NCBI RefSeq assembly: GCF_003478335.1
Contig: NZ_QUFB01000011.1
Span: 1-64,000 of the forward strand
Direction of reading: 5' to 3'
Origin: Clostridium sp. AM49-4BH
GTDB taxonomy: Bacteria; Bacillota; Clostridia; Lachnospirales; Lachnospiraceae
DNA length: 64,000 nt
The position numbers and the translations under genes are program-made. Positions 16,669 through 25,782 of this stretch are shown here, one piece after another (position 1 is the first letter of the stretch; each line of letters starts with the position of its first letter). The notes below the pieces were generated by a model. It made no database searches, was not told the origin of the DNA, and saw nothing but the letters and a program-made list of their open reading frames with translations.

Positions 16669-16795
16669 GCAAAAAGTCGAGCAGGACATCCTCTGACATT
16701 AGGTTATGCAAAAGAGAGTCTGACCTATGATAAAGATTTTAATTCTTAGATTGTAAGCGCAGAAATGCCAGAGAACATCCTGCTCGACTTTTTGC
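16669..16795. repeat. 26-bp inverted repeat in the Tad operon
   Basis: Arms 16669-16694 and 16770-16795 match at 23 of 26 positions, 18 of them contiguous (GCAAAAAGTCGAGCAGGA), with ~75 bases between. In the operon mRNA it would form a long stem between the DUF5702 and TadE-like genes. It may be a small mobile or inverted-repeat remnant or a processing stem. Confidence 0.75.
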
Positions 16796-16815
16796 TGTAA
16801 CAAACAGCACTTCTA

Positions 16816-18474
16816 TTAATATTGATACATCACCTCTAACTGTCGCTGTTCCTGCACAACGCCCAATTGGGACATACTCCAGAACAAAGACTGCCGATAT
16901 ACCACTTTCACTTTTGCCAGATCAATACATTGATCTATACAAAAAGTCTGGTTGTATCGCTCGCGAAGATCCGTCTCGATCAATGATATTGCTCGTTCCC
17001 GCATACTTTTCTCCACAGTCAAAGCCATAAGCATCCCTAAATACTGCATATATGACATCGCCTTTCCCGTTATGACACCACCGCCTTTCTTGTATATTTC
17101 TGCTTTTTTTCGCAAAAAGCTCTTTGAAACCATACATATTTCCGAATAACGCATTTGAAAAGATGCGTGCTGTTTGAATAATGGCACCTTATAACCACAT
17201 AATAATGCAGTTATATCAATCAAGCTCTCCTCGACTGCCAAGATCAATAAAATAGTCTGGTTGATTGCTTGTATGACCGGCGGAAGACCTGTTGCTCCCG
17301 CAATTACAGTCGCAGTGGCAAGACTTTCTGCTTTCAACTGCTCATCCGTATTCACGTACGCATAATTAATCATTGTACGTAAAAGTAACATGCGATTTAC
17401 AATGCCAAGCATACAGTCCTTTTCGTTTTCTTTCCCTTCGATCAGATATTCTAACCCGCATCTGGTCGACCGATTGCGATCCGTTGTATAGCAAGAAAAC
17501 ACACAAAAAGCATAACGCATAAGTAATAGTTTTTGTCCTGTTGGTGTTAAATTGCCCTGCAGATCAAAACTTTCTTTTGTACTCAAAAGTTCTTTTAACA
17601 GACCCGCCGCTTGTCCGATACTCTTGGCTTGCTGATCCTCTCCCGACAATTTCTCCGTGTCACATACCAACTGCAAGATGCCGTCTCTCATCAACTCGCA
17701 AAAACTTTCCAACGGATTACCATTTGCATGATCCTGCGTTGCCATACCGCCATCCCCATCCATGACATTCCCAGAGGATCCCGCCTTTCTAACCGATCGC
17801 TTATTTGCTTCCGCAAACTGTCCATCTTCCCCATCAAACCTCCTATTTCCCCCGGCAAACTGACTGTCTGCCTTATCAGACTGTTTCTTTCTTTTAGGCG
17901 ATGTTTTTTCCGGATCATCCATCTCCCCTTTCTCATACTTTTCGGTCTGCTCCAGTGATTTTGACCACGCCGTGGTACCCTCTCGAAAAAGATCACGCAA
18001 ACTATCTACTCCCACCTTTGAGTTTGTGGAATCGCCCTTTGTAAATAACCGATCCAAAACATCTTCTACCGTTTCACTTGCTAAAAACAACTTAATCTGA
18101 CGATACAACTCCTCGCGGTCTGCCACACTCTTTATGTCCGCAATTGTGCAGGAAATGTCATGGATACGATATAAGTCAATATTTGCGGAAGACGCTGCCT
18201 TATCCTGCTGTCCCAAAGCTGTCTGCAACTGCCTTTCGATATTTCGCGACAATTCATCCTGATTCTTCTGACTATATCCTCCATAACCAAACAACCCATA
18301 ATCTTCATACAATTCTCGATTGTATTCTCCAAACACTGCATGTAAAGCTCCTTTGGCCGAAAGTCTGGCATAACTTTCCCCTGTCAAAAAACGTACGTTC
18401 TCAATTGTGACTAGAACTAATGACAAGATCATCCCAAACAGCAGCGTCATAAATACGGTAATTGCACCTTTCAC
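16816..18474 (-). CDS. DUF5702-type Tad-associated membrane protein
   Basis: About 552 residues. The N-terminus (KGAITVFMTLLFGMILSLVL) is a pseudopilin-like leader and transmembrane helix, followed by a large exported region with a Lys/Asp/Gly-rich low-complexity stretch (~180-260). This layout is that of DUF5702 proteins found in Gram-positive Tad loci. The preferred GTG at 18474 has GAGGAGGG about 10 bases upstream; the frame is open to 18528. Role in the pilus is unknown; by analogy with TadG it could be a large pilus-associated protein. Confidence 0.8.
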   Translation of the reverse strand: MKGAITVFMTLLFGMILSLVLVTIENVRFLTGESYARLSAKGALHAVFGEYNRELYEDYGLFGYGGYSQKNQDELSRNIERQLQTALGQQDKAASSANIDLYRIHDISCTIADIKSVADREELYRQIKLFLASETVEDVLDRLFTKGDSTNSKVGVDSLRDLFREGTTAWSKSLEQTEKYEKGEMDDPEKTSPKRKKQSDKADSQFAGGNRRFDGEDGQFAEANKRSVRKAGSSGNVMDGDGGMATQDHANGNPLESFCELMRDGILQLVCDTEKLSGEDQQAKSIGQAAGLLKELLSTKESFDLQGNLTPTGQKLLLMRYAFCVFSCYTTDRNRSTRCGLEYLIEGKENEKDCMLGIVNRMLLLRTMINYAYVNTDEQLKAESLATATVIAGATGLPPVIQAINQTILLILAVEESLIDITALLCGYKVPLFKQHASFQMRYSEICMVSKSFLRKKAEIYKKGGGVITGKAMSYMQYLGMLMALTVEKSMRERAISLIETDLRERYNQTFCIDQCIDLAKVKVVYRQSLFWSMSQLGVVQEQRQLEVMYQY

Positions 18475-18583
18475 AAAACACATCCCTCCTCTCACTTCCG
18501 GTTCCCTGCAAAATACATCCACCTCCACCCTTTCCGGATTTCTTCAGAAAACTTCCTCTAGTTCCACACCTCAAACTTATGCT

Positions 18584-18781
18584 CTACTTCTTTTTGATCG
18601 ATATTCCTGTATTGATCTTACTCGCACCGGAATTAATCTGTTGAAATGCGTTTGTCACAATCGCCGTAATCTGCTCTCTGAAAATAACAACCAGCATGAT
18701 CAACACAACCAAAATCAATATGATCTCTACAACTCCGATTCCCGATTCGTCTTTCCAAAATTGTTTCCATCTGTTCTTCAT
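18584..18781 (-). CDS. flp: Flp1-type type IVb pilin
   Basis: A 65-residue major pilin candidate. The basic leader ends in DESG, with predicted cleavage before IGVVE, placing the conserved glutamate at +5 of the mature pilin, and a long hydrophobic helix follows (GVVEIILILVVLIMLVVIF). It would be cut by the TadV peptidase and polymerised by TadA. Small size and position between tadC and DUF5702 are typical. Confidence 0.9.
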   Translation of the reverse strand: MKNRWKQFWKDESGIGVVEIILILVVLIMLVVIFREQITAIVTNAFQQINSGASKINTGISIKKK

Positions 18782-18796
18782 ATTCTTTCCTTTCTG

Positions 18797-19981
18797 CTAC
18801 ATGGAGCGGAATGCTGCATATAAAATCATCACAAACACAATCAGCAGCATTAACATCATGGGAAACAGCATTTTTGTTCCTGCCTTTTCTCCTGCCTCCT
18901 TAGCCTGTTCCTTGCGTTTTTGAAACGCATCCTGTGCTTCCTGTTCCAAAAGGCGCAACATATCTGCTGAACCTTTCCGAAGATTTTGTGTCAAAAGTGC
19001 ACTGAATTTCATATAGCAAAGAATGCCTGTCCGCTTTGCAAATAATTCATAGGCACGTTCTTCACCCATTCCATTCTGCATCTCACGTTCTGTCACACTC
19101 ATCTCCTCATACAAATAACGTTTTGCTTGCTTTCTATCCAGACCCGATTGATAATCGTCTGTCATTTTGATCCATGCGCTCTTGATCGTCATGCCGGCCC
19201 CCACTAACAGAACAAACTGTTCCACCATTTCCGGGTAATCCTTACATAGTTCCTCATCCCGTTTACGGACATTTTGCTGCATCTGACTATTGTAAAGCAG
19301 CATTCCTGCAATCGCTGCCAAGATCATCCCCACCACGCATGGCACCAAATAAGAATCTGTTTTATCACGATAAGTAATCTCTCGTCCCTCCACCCTTGTC
19401 GGAAGAAAGATTCTTTTATCGCTTGCAGTATCCTCAAGCCGCTTATTAAATGCAGCCTCCCATTTTTGAAGCCACTGTTCAAACTTTGTCCGTTGTGGCG
19501 GCTGTATGGTTAATTCTAAAACGACACTCTCCTGCACATCTTCACAAGACAACTCTGCAGTGATTTCTGTTTTGTACGGCTTAATAATCTCAGCCCATAC
19601 AATCTCGCCATTATCTGTAATCAATCCCTCCTTATCTAACTGCCATGCCACTTGCACCATTGTATCCGGAACTGTTTCTATCAGATTTAATGAAGATGTG
19701 ATATTATCCGCCGAATTATTTTCACCAAGATATAACTTTTGCACCTTTTCTCTCGCGATCGCAAATTGCTCCTTGATCTCATGCTTTGTCAATTTACGTG
19801 CAGGAAGTTTAACCGTATAATCCTGCTTACCATCCTCTGTCTCAATCTGCATTTCAATGGTCTTATCTCTGCCACCAGCCTCAGAACGCTCCATCATATT
19901 TCCATGCCAAATCTCATGCTTTTTTGATGAAGATATAACAAACAATGCACATAACACTCCTGCGACCACCATTCCGGTCAA
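18797..19981 (-). CDS. tadC: TadC-like type II/IV secretion inner-membrane protein
   Basis: A T2SSF-domain platform protein. The C-terminal half carries the TadC features: paired transmembrane helices near residues 215-235 and 370-390 around the cytoplasmic domain (DYPEMVEQFVLLVGAGMTIK). It has an unusual ~200-residue N-terminal extension after a first transmembrane segment, containing a soluble domain. The start is uncertain: TTG 19981 or ATG 19972 lack good ribosome sites, while a GGAGG lies about 50 bases upstream in a frame open without a standard start codon, so a further single-base error there is possible. Confidence 0.85.
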   Translation of the reverse strand: MTGMVVAGVLCALFVISSSKKHEIWHGNMMERSEAGGRDKTIEMQIETEDGKQDYTVKLPARKLTKHEIKEQFAIAREKVQKLYLGENNSADNITSSLNLIETVPDTMVQVAWQLDKEGLITDNGEIVWAEIIKPYKTEITAELSCEDVQESVVLELTIQPPQRTKFEQWLQKWEAAFNKRLEDTASDKRIFLPTRVEGREITYRDKTDSYLVPCVVGMILAAIAGMLLYNSQMQQNVRKRDEELCKDYPEMVEQFVLLVGAGMTIKSAWIKMTDDYQSGLDRKQAKRYLYEEMSVTEREMQNGMGEERAYELFAKRTGILCYMKFSALLTQNLRKGSADMLRLLEQEAQDAFQKRKEQAKEAGEKAGTKMLFPMMLMLLIVFVMILYAAFRSM

Positions 19982-20147
19982 TGCATACCTGGCACTCTTT
20001 CGAAGAATATTACAAACAATTCCTCCGTTCCTTTACCAACATACAACTTAGATAACGATGTCAACTGTTTCTCGCAAAACCTTGAACGCAGCCACGATAT
20101 GATAACTGAAAATGAATGTTCCAATTTGTTTGATCTTCCCTGATAAT

Positions 20148-20879
20148 TCATATCTCAATACGACTGATGCGATCGATCCAATATGCTGCTGCCAGATAAA
20201 CAAGTAAAAGAACTGCCATAACAGGGCGTCCTTCCCAACGATATAACGGATCTAAAAATCCCGGAGAGAACACCCAGAAATACAATATAATGGCTAACGG
20301 CATCAGTTTCATAATCTGTGCCTCCATTTGTTTTCCTGCGATCATCACCAATATTTCCCGTTTGACCTCCATTTTTTCACTAATCCTATCTGCAGTCATT
20401 CTTGTAATCGCTATCAAATCTCCTCCTGTTCTCTTTGCAATATGTAAGACTTGCGCAAAACGCATAACGTCCTCCACTTGCGTCAATTGCCCAAACCGAT
20501 AAAAAACCTCTTCTATCGGTTGATTTAACTGCAATTCATATGACATCCTCTGCATCTGTGGCACCAAAACGGAATGTTCCCCGTAAAGCAATACCAGATC
20601 TTTTTGTGATTCTTCCAAAGCATTTTCCATAGAATAACCGGCCTGTAATGCGGCTGCGATTCCCTGTAATCCTTCACGAAACTCGATACTGATCTGGTTT
20701 TGCCAGCGTCTTTTGGCTCGTTTCTTCTCTGTGATCACGCCATAGATCGCAGTCGCCAAACTCACAAGTACACACAACCATAGACTTCGAAAGAAAAGTA
20801 AAACAATTCCAGCCCCCTGTATGCCCCATATTCCAAAGCATTTGATGAGTTCGAAATATCTGCTGCGTCCTTTCACCAA
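20148..20879 (-). CDS. tadB: TadB-like inner-membrane platform protein
   Basis: A 243-residue T2SSF-domain protein with a pair of N-terminal transmembrane helices, a cytoplasmic domain with QISIEFREGLQGIAAALQAG and HIAKRTGGDL, and C-terminal helices. It pairs with TadC to form the inner-membrane base of the Tad machine. The first codons are TTG-GTG; either may start translation after AAAGGGG. Confidence 0.88.
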   Translation of the reverse strand: MVKGRSRYFELIKCFGIWGIQGAGIVLLFFRSLWLCVLVSLATAIYGVITEKKRAKRRWQNQISIEFREGLQGIAAALQAGYSMENALEESQKDLVLLYGEHSVLVPQMQRMSYELQLNQPIEEVFYRFGQLTQVEDVMRFAQVLHIAKRTGGDLIAITRMTADRISEKMEVKREILVMIAGKQMEAQIMKLMPLAIILYFWVFSPGFLDPLYRWEGRPVMAVLLLVYLAAAYWIDRISRIEI

Positions 20880-20967
20880 ATCACCCCTTTTGTCGAAATG
20901 TACTGTTGCATTCCCTCCATCAGATCTCCTGCCTATGAAAATATTACGATTTTTCCATCATCTTCCC

Positions 20968-22239
20968 CTATCCACAAGGAACTTTTACACCTGCTAATTC
21001 TAATTTTGTGGTTTGACTTAATTTAGCGCCCGTCCACTGCAGATTTCCTACGACAGTTCCATCCTCTGCTTCCCCTCGTTCCTGAAATTGAAATATGTCC
21101 CGCAGAACAATATGCCCTTCTTGCATCCCTGCGACCTCGGCTATCGTTAAGACTTTCCGGCTGCGATCACGCAACCGCCCCAATTGCACCACAATATCAA
21201 TTGCAGAAGCTATCTGGCTGCGTACTGCTTCAAGGGGAATGTCCATCCCCATAAGTACCAATGTCTCCAATCTGTTCAACATATCCTGTGGACTATTGGC
21301 ATGCCCTGTAGACAAACTTCCATCATGTCCGGTATTCATTGCTGTCAGCAACTCACACGCTGCCGCATCTCTCACCTCTCCCAAAATGATTCGATCCGGC
21401 CGCATGCGCAATGCTGATCGCAACAAATCCCGAATAGATACTGCATTCTTCCCCTCCAAATTAGCCTCCCTGGCTTCCAGTCTGACTAAATTGGCAATTC
21501 CCTGTATCTGCAGCTCCGCAGAATCCTCTACGGTGATCAAACGTTCCGTCTCCGGAATGAAGCATGACAGTGCATTTAAGAAGGTAGTCTTTCCGCTGCC
21601 GGTACCTCCACTTATAAATATGTTGTATCCGGCTATAACAAGACTTTTTAGGAATTCTGCCGCCTCTCGTGTTATCGAGCCAATCTCGATCAATGTTTGG
21701 ATCGTGATCGGCTGATTCGGAAATTTACGAATTGTCAAAATAGGTCCATTGATCGCAACCGGAGGTAATACCACATTTACACGTGATCCATCCTCCAGCC
21801 TGACATCCACAATCGGACTTGCCTCATTGACAACACGATTCATTCTGCTGACAATCTGTTGAATAACATCCTCTAATTTCGACTGACTGGAAAAACTATG
21901 TGGATAGCGGTATAGTCTTCCCGCCTTTTCGATAAAGATTGTCTGATAGCCATTCACCATGATCTCTGTGACATCATCTTGTTCCAGAATTTCCTGTAAA
22001 ATATCCAATTTACGCAGTGAATTAAAAATCCCCTGTATCATTTCCTGTTTCTGAGTAACGGAAAAATACATTTCATGCCCCAGATCAAGCACCCGCTGCT
22101 GGATCATGTCCTTGATTTCTTCATCAGAAACAACACGTTCGCGATTCATGCATCGGATAATATCTTCCCTGATACACTCCTTGATCTTTGTCAGATCCTG
22201 CCGCGATTGACTGCCACATACTGCATCTTTGCCAGACAC
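20968..22239 (-). CDS. tadA: TadA/CpaF pilus assembly ATPase
   Basis: A 423-residue secretion ATPase that powers pilin polymerisation. Motifs: Walker A GGTGSGKTT (about residues 214-222), Asp box ITVEDSAELQI, Walker B RPDRIILGEVR, and His box TGHDGSLSTGHAN. The GTG start at 22239 is preceded by GGAGG and overlaps the tadZ 3' end by 49 bases, suggesting tight coupling. Confidence 0.95.
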   Translation of the reverse strand: MSGKDAVCGSQSRQDLTKIKECIREDIIRCMNRERVVSDEEIKDMIQQRVLDLGHEMYFSVTQKQEMIQGIFNSLRKLDILQEILEQDDVTEIMVNGYQTIFIEKAGRLYRYPHSFSSQSKLEDVIQQIVSRMNRVVNEASPIVDVRLEDGSRVNVVLPPVAINGPILTIRKFPNQPITIQTLIEIGSITREAAEFLKSLVIAGYNIFISGGTGSGKTTFLNALSCFIPETERLITVEDSAELQIQGIANLVRLEAREANLEGKNAVSIRDLLRSALRMRPDRIILGEVRDAAACELLTAMNTGHDGSLSTGHANSPQDMLNRLETLVLMGMDIPLEAVRSQIASAIDIVVQLGRLRDRSRKVLTIAEVAGMQEGHIVLRDIFQFQERGEAEDGTVVGNLQWTGAKLSQTTKLELAGVKVPCG

Positions 22240-23141
22240 TCCTCCAATCCCTCCTTTTTAAGCAATGCCTCCCAGGATTTACACTTGCATTGCTGAGATC
22301 TCGTCGCAGGCTGCGGCACGAATAACTTATCCATGCATTTCAACAATTCCATCGAACCATCCCCGAAAAATCCAATATCAAAGACAACTTTTTCATACTC
22401 TGTATCTTCTGCCAATACGAGCAGCAGTCGTTCCAAGTCTTTCGCAGATAATTCATACAGATCCCTGTAATCCTCCACTGCAGCAATCCCTTCTATTGTT
22501 CCAATGCGACGAATAAGCGACTGTAACTTGACCGCTGTTTTCTCCTGTCTCTGCCGCAGAAAAAAGATCAGGTCTGACATTCCTCTGCACATATTGGCAT
22601 TCCATATGTCATGATTGCGCTCATCATCTATCAGAACCTTTCCATCAAACACTTCAAAGTTCAGATAAAGACAACGGGTCTGTGCACTATACTTTTGAGC
22701 CAATTGTAGTGCCATCGATGTCACACCAGCTCCACCATACGGTGCAAATACTCCGACAAACTCCGTCCCCTTCATCTGCTTTTTGGGAAGGGGAACCTTA
22801 AGTTCCTCATCGTCAGCCACGATCGCCAGTACCTCCTGCAACATACTTTCCGCAGATTGATACTTAAACAACACGGCCTGTCCATTGTCTTCTCTGACAC
22901 ATTGTCCATCGGACAGCAATATTAAGCGGTGAATACCATGGTTGATCCCGCGAAACAGTTCCCAGTCCCGCTCTCCGGTAATCAACAGCTCCGTTCCCTG
23001 TCCTATCAAAAATTTGCGCAGGCTCTCTTCACTTGTAAACAACCGGACATCAAACAAATTCTTTTGATGCTGACAAAAGTAGTCAGCCAAACGTCTCGTA
23101 TAACCTTCCTCATCATACATTGCTACAACGATCTTCTTCAC
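22191..23141 (-). CDS. tadZ: TadZ/CpaE-like P-loop localisation protein
   Basis: A 316-residue protein with an N-terminal receiver-like domain (~1-115) and a C-terminal MinD/ParA-like domain. The Walker A region reads APYGGAGVTSMA: the deviant lysine and the usual GK-T/S order are missing, as in several TadZ proteins that bind but do not hydrolyse nucleotide. It is first in the Tad operon and would position the machine. GTG 23141 has GGGAGG seven bases upstream. Confidence 0.85.
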   Translation of the reverse strand: MKKIVVAMYDEEGYTRRLADYFCQHQKNLFDVRLFTSEESLRKFLIGQGTELLITGERDWELFRGINHGIHRLILLSDGQCVREDNGQAVLFKYQSAESMLQEVLAIVADDEELKVPLPKKQMKGTEFVGVFAPYGGAGVTSMALQLAQKYSAQTRCLYLNFEVFDGKVLIDDERNHDIWNANMCRGMSDLIFFLRQRQEKTAVKLQSLIRRIGTIEGIAAVEDYRDLYELSAKDLERLLLVLAEDTEYEKVVFDIGFFGDGSMELLKCMDKLFVPQPATRSQQCKCKSWEALLKKEGLEECLAKMQYVAVNRGRI

Positions 23142-23293
23142 CTACACACCTCCCATTTACAACTTGACAGTAAGATTACAGTTCCCATTCGTATCTTCAC
23201 CGTCTCCGTCCCTATTCGCTATCCCAAGCTTTCCGGCTGCAGGTACTCCCAACATGCCTTTGCACTCCTGCAGACATCAGCTTGGTGAAGCGT
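23142..23293 (-). other. Structured 5' leader of the Tad operon
   Basis: About 150 untranslated bases lie between the promoter and tadZ. They include a perfect CTGCAGG/CCTGCAG stem (23237-23243 with 23267-23273) and several purine-rich repeats. I compared it with c-di-GMP-I riboswitch conserved parts by eye and did not find a convincing match. Confidence 0.35.
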
Positions 23294-23299
23294 GCCGCA

Positions 23300-23329
23300 A
23301 CTATAGCACCCCACTTCCGGCCCTGTCAA
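23300..23329 (-). promoter_or_regulatory. Sigma-A promoter of the Tad operon
   Basis: TTGACA (23324-23329) and TATAGT (23300-23305) are separated by 18 bases on the minus strand, 5' of the operon and downstream of bofA. Confidence 0.7.
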
Positions 23330-23366
23330 CTGGTACAATTTTTGTGCAAATATGCCAAATCTATAT

Positions 23367-23636
23367 CTAGACTATTAGTAAAATCCAACGAAAACAGTAT
23401 AAAAGGAACACCCCTGCCAACCCGAAAAATGCCGAAATTGTCAGGCTGATTTCGTTAATATTGACGATAAGATTTTCGTTCAGATAACACATAAAAAAAT
23501 TGCAGACATATAGAACAATAAGGCCTGACAGACATCGGAGCAACACTTCCGAAAGGTACTGCATCCAGGACAAAGCCCCATACCCAATTACCTTGACCAC
23601 CAAAAACGCAATTACCACAATCAACATGGCAAACAT
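23367..23636 (-). CDS. bofA: BofA-family protein (pro-sigma-K processing inhibitor)
   Basis: An 89-residue protein with three hydrophobic helices and the BofA C-terminal pattern (NINEISLTISAFFGLAGVFL). In Bacillus BofA holds the SpoIVFB protease inactive in the mother-cell side of the forespore membrane. Here it lies next to a DUF2508 (YaaL) gene, as in the recR-yaaL-bofA cluster of Bacillus, but divergently. Function in clostridia, where the checkpoint often differs, is less certain. Confidence 0.8.
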   Translation of the reverse strand: MFAMLIVVIAFLVVKVIGYGALSWMQYLSEVLLRCLSGLIVLYVCNFFMCYLNENLIVNINEISLTISAFFGLAGVFLLYCFRWILLIV

Positions 23637-23768
23637 AGCAATCTACCCCTTTCTTTCTGTCATTTTTTTCAGATAACACTATATATTTATTCGTTTTATT
23701 CTTTTTTAGGACAGGAATAAATTAACAGTATTTGGTCTATACTATTACAAAAGATGGAGGTAGAAAGG

Positions 23769-24098
23769 ATGAATGTAGCCATGAGATTATTGGAAAAGAA
23801 AAAGGAACTTCCCAAAAAAGAAAAGTTCCTTAAAAAATCATTATTAGAAGCACAAAAAAATCTGACAGATGCGTATGCCGGGCTGGATTCTGTGCAGGAG
23901 CCTGACTTGATCGACAGTTACATCTATCAATTGAACGCTGCCTATCTGCGTTACCGCGTACTTTTGCGCGATGTAAAAGCACTTACTTCGGACGAAGTGC
24001 ATCAAACACCCCATATAGATTCAGAAATCCATATCCCCACATTCGATTTGGAAACTCGCGCCCTGTCCGATCTGTCCCCCGGATCAAATACTTTTTAA
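23769..24098 (+). CDS. yaaL: DUF2508 family protein (YaaL-like) with extended C-terminus
   Basis: The first ~72 residues match small YaaL/DUF2508 proteins (KSLLEAQKNLTDAYAGLDSV then YIYQLNAAYLRYRVLLRDVK). ATG 23769 has GGAGG eight bases upstream. The frame then runs about 37 residues further, antisense to the last 116 bases of the S8 protease gene; homologues usually stop near 23985. The extension may reflect loss of a stop codon. The function of the family is unknown. Confidence 0.8.
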   Translation: MNVAMRLLEKKKELPKKEKFLKKSLLEAQKNLTDAYAGLDSVQEPDLIDSYIYQLNAAYLRYRVLLRDVKALTSDEVHQTPHIDSEIHIPTFDLETRALSDLSPGSNTF

Positions 24099-25722
24099 GA
24101 GTTGTCGTATCCATGGACAAGTCGTTGCGTTTCACAATTCCCCATTCTGCCAGTAGGGCTACTGTGCCCGCCGTCAAAGCTGCAGCAATGCTGGAACCAT
24201 TTCGCATACCATAACGTGCCTCTTCCGCTCGCTGTCTCTGCGTATCTGCCGGCGTCATTCCGGTAAATGCAATTGGTCCTAAAACCTGAATGCCCGGTGC
24301 CGCCACGTCCGGCTTGATGTAATCATCACGACTGTAACCACGGCTGGAATCAACTGCAATGCCGCGCGTTGTTGAATCATAATAAGCCACTGTAATAACT
24401 CCAAGATTATTCGCCGGATCACAGATTGTCGTATTGGGATCTGAACGCAAAAATCGTGTATCTCCCGGAAGTAATTCGTACATCGGCAGCCATATATGAA
24501 ATCTGCCCGGCATATTTTGTTCATTAAAAACACGAATTTTCCAAACACCTTCCTGCGGCTGCAAAAAACGCAGCAAAATGCATTCGTCCCCGTTTTCCTG
24601 ATCGATCAAAAGATTCTGAATTTCCACGACTGTATTTTCAAATAGGAAAGAAATCACTCGCTTTTCTGCCTGTCTCGGCACCGTTTTTCCGCTATATTCG
24701 CCGCTTGGTGAGATCAAACCTATCGAAAATACCTGCGTTGCATCGCTCCACAGCTCCATCACAAATCCGTCTCTTCCCTCGGCAACCTCTAACTCAACCT
24801 CTTCGCTGCCTCCCTGCAAAATAACGCCACTTTCATAGTGTCTCGCTGTGTTCGCCTCATTCCCTGCTGCCGTTACCACAAAAGTACCGCGATAATCCCC
24901 ATAATCCCGCAGTAATTCTCCAATCACACCGCCACGGACATGACCTCCCAAATTCGTACCAACACCAAGGCACAACACAAGAGGCATTCGCATTTGCACT
25001 GCTTGCCGCCAGAGGTAACAAACGCCCAAAATCAAATCTGCTTCACTAAAACAAGTAATTTCCGAGGATATCTGATAATAATCTCTTAAATTTTGTTTTG
25101 CCTGCTTACATTTCACAACACAGATTGCTGCAGAAGGTGCCACTCCTGAAAATTGCCCATCTTCCGTCTCGTTTCCACAGGCAACTCCTGCCATAAATGT
25201 TCCATGCCCCTCCGTATCTCGGCTCGGAACGATCTCATAAGGATTGCTCGCCGAGATTGCTTCATTGATCTGTTCATTGCTATACTCACAGCCATACGCA
25301 AAACCTTTCGGCTTCTTCTCACCACCTTCTATCGTTTGATCCCATATACTTAAGATCCTGCTAGTCCCGTCTGCATTCATAAACGCCGGGTGCGTATAAT
25401 CGATCCCCGTGTCGACAAACCCTACCAATACACCATTTCCAAACAATTCGAGTGCCGGAAGTCTTCTGACTGCCGACACTCCTATTTCGTTCAATATTTG
25501 TTCCGAGGAGAGCAGACCGTAGCAACGCGGCCTTTGTAGAAAACGTGCACGAATTCCCGCATCCTCAACTGTTGCCGCTTGATAGATCACTGCAAACCTC
25601 CGGCTGGCGAATTGTACACAATCCGTACCATACCACTGCTTGATCAATGCTTCGTCACCAGTGTGTTCTATCAAATAATCCTGATATTCATTGGAATAAA
25701 TCTGCTGTTCACAGTCGGTCAT
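23983..25722 (-). CDS. S8 subtilisin-like protease (Csp-like)
   Basis: A 579-residue subtilase without signal peptide. The triad is complete: Asp in VDTGIDYTHP (about 108), His in EGHGTFMAG (about 172), Ser in NGSSIAAA (about 520), with oxyanion Asn in TAAGNE (about 284). A long insert between His and Ser regions is like clostridial CspA/B/C proteases, which process the germination enzyme SleC. Csp proteins are spore proteins; the sporulation context (bofA, spoVT in this window) fits. Convergent with the DUF2508 gene and overlapping it by 116 bases. Exact substrate is unknown. Confidence 0.88.
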   Translation of the reverse strand: MTDCEQQIYSNEYQDYLIEHTGDEALIKQWYGTDCVQFASRRFAVIYQAATVEDAGIRARFLQRPRCYGLLSSEQILNEIGVSAVRRLPALELFGNGVLVGFVDTGIDYTHPAFMNADGTSRILSIWDQTIEGGEKKPKGFAYGCEYSNEQINEAISASNPYEIVPSRDTEGHGTFMAGVACGNETEDGQFSGVAPSAAICVVKCKQAKQNLRDYYQISSEITCFSEADLILGVCYLWRQAVQMRMPLVLCLGVGTNLGGHVRGGVIGELLRDYGDYRGTFVVTAAGNEANTARHYESGVILQGGSEEVELEVAEGRDGFVMELWSDATQVFSIGLISPSGEYSGKTVPRQAEKRVISFLFENTVVEIQNLLIDQENGDECILLRFLQPQEGVWKIRVFNEQNMPGRFHIWLPMYELLPGDTRFLRSDPNTTICDPANNLGVITVAYYDSTTRGIAVDSSRGYSRDDYIKPDVAAPGIQVLGPIAFTGMTPADTQRQRAEEARYGMRNGSSIAAALTAGTVALLAEWGIVKRNDLSMDTTTLKKYLIRGTDRTGREFPNRMWGYGFLNLYGVFDALRPK

Positions 25723-25782
25723 AGGTATTTCACCTCACAAGGAAATACAATCACTTCTATATATATGCTCACCGTGATCATA

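Noticed and set aside
19982..20147. Additional small gene between tadB and tadC
   Set aside because: Only a ten-codon frame with the GGAGG inside it is present; more likely the region is the tadC leader with an unresolved start.
23142..23293. Class-I cyclic-di-GMP riboswitch
   Set aside because: Apart from short GCAAAG-like strings the conserved core and tetraloop-receptor parts were not found.
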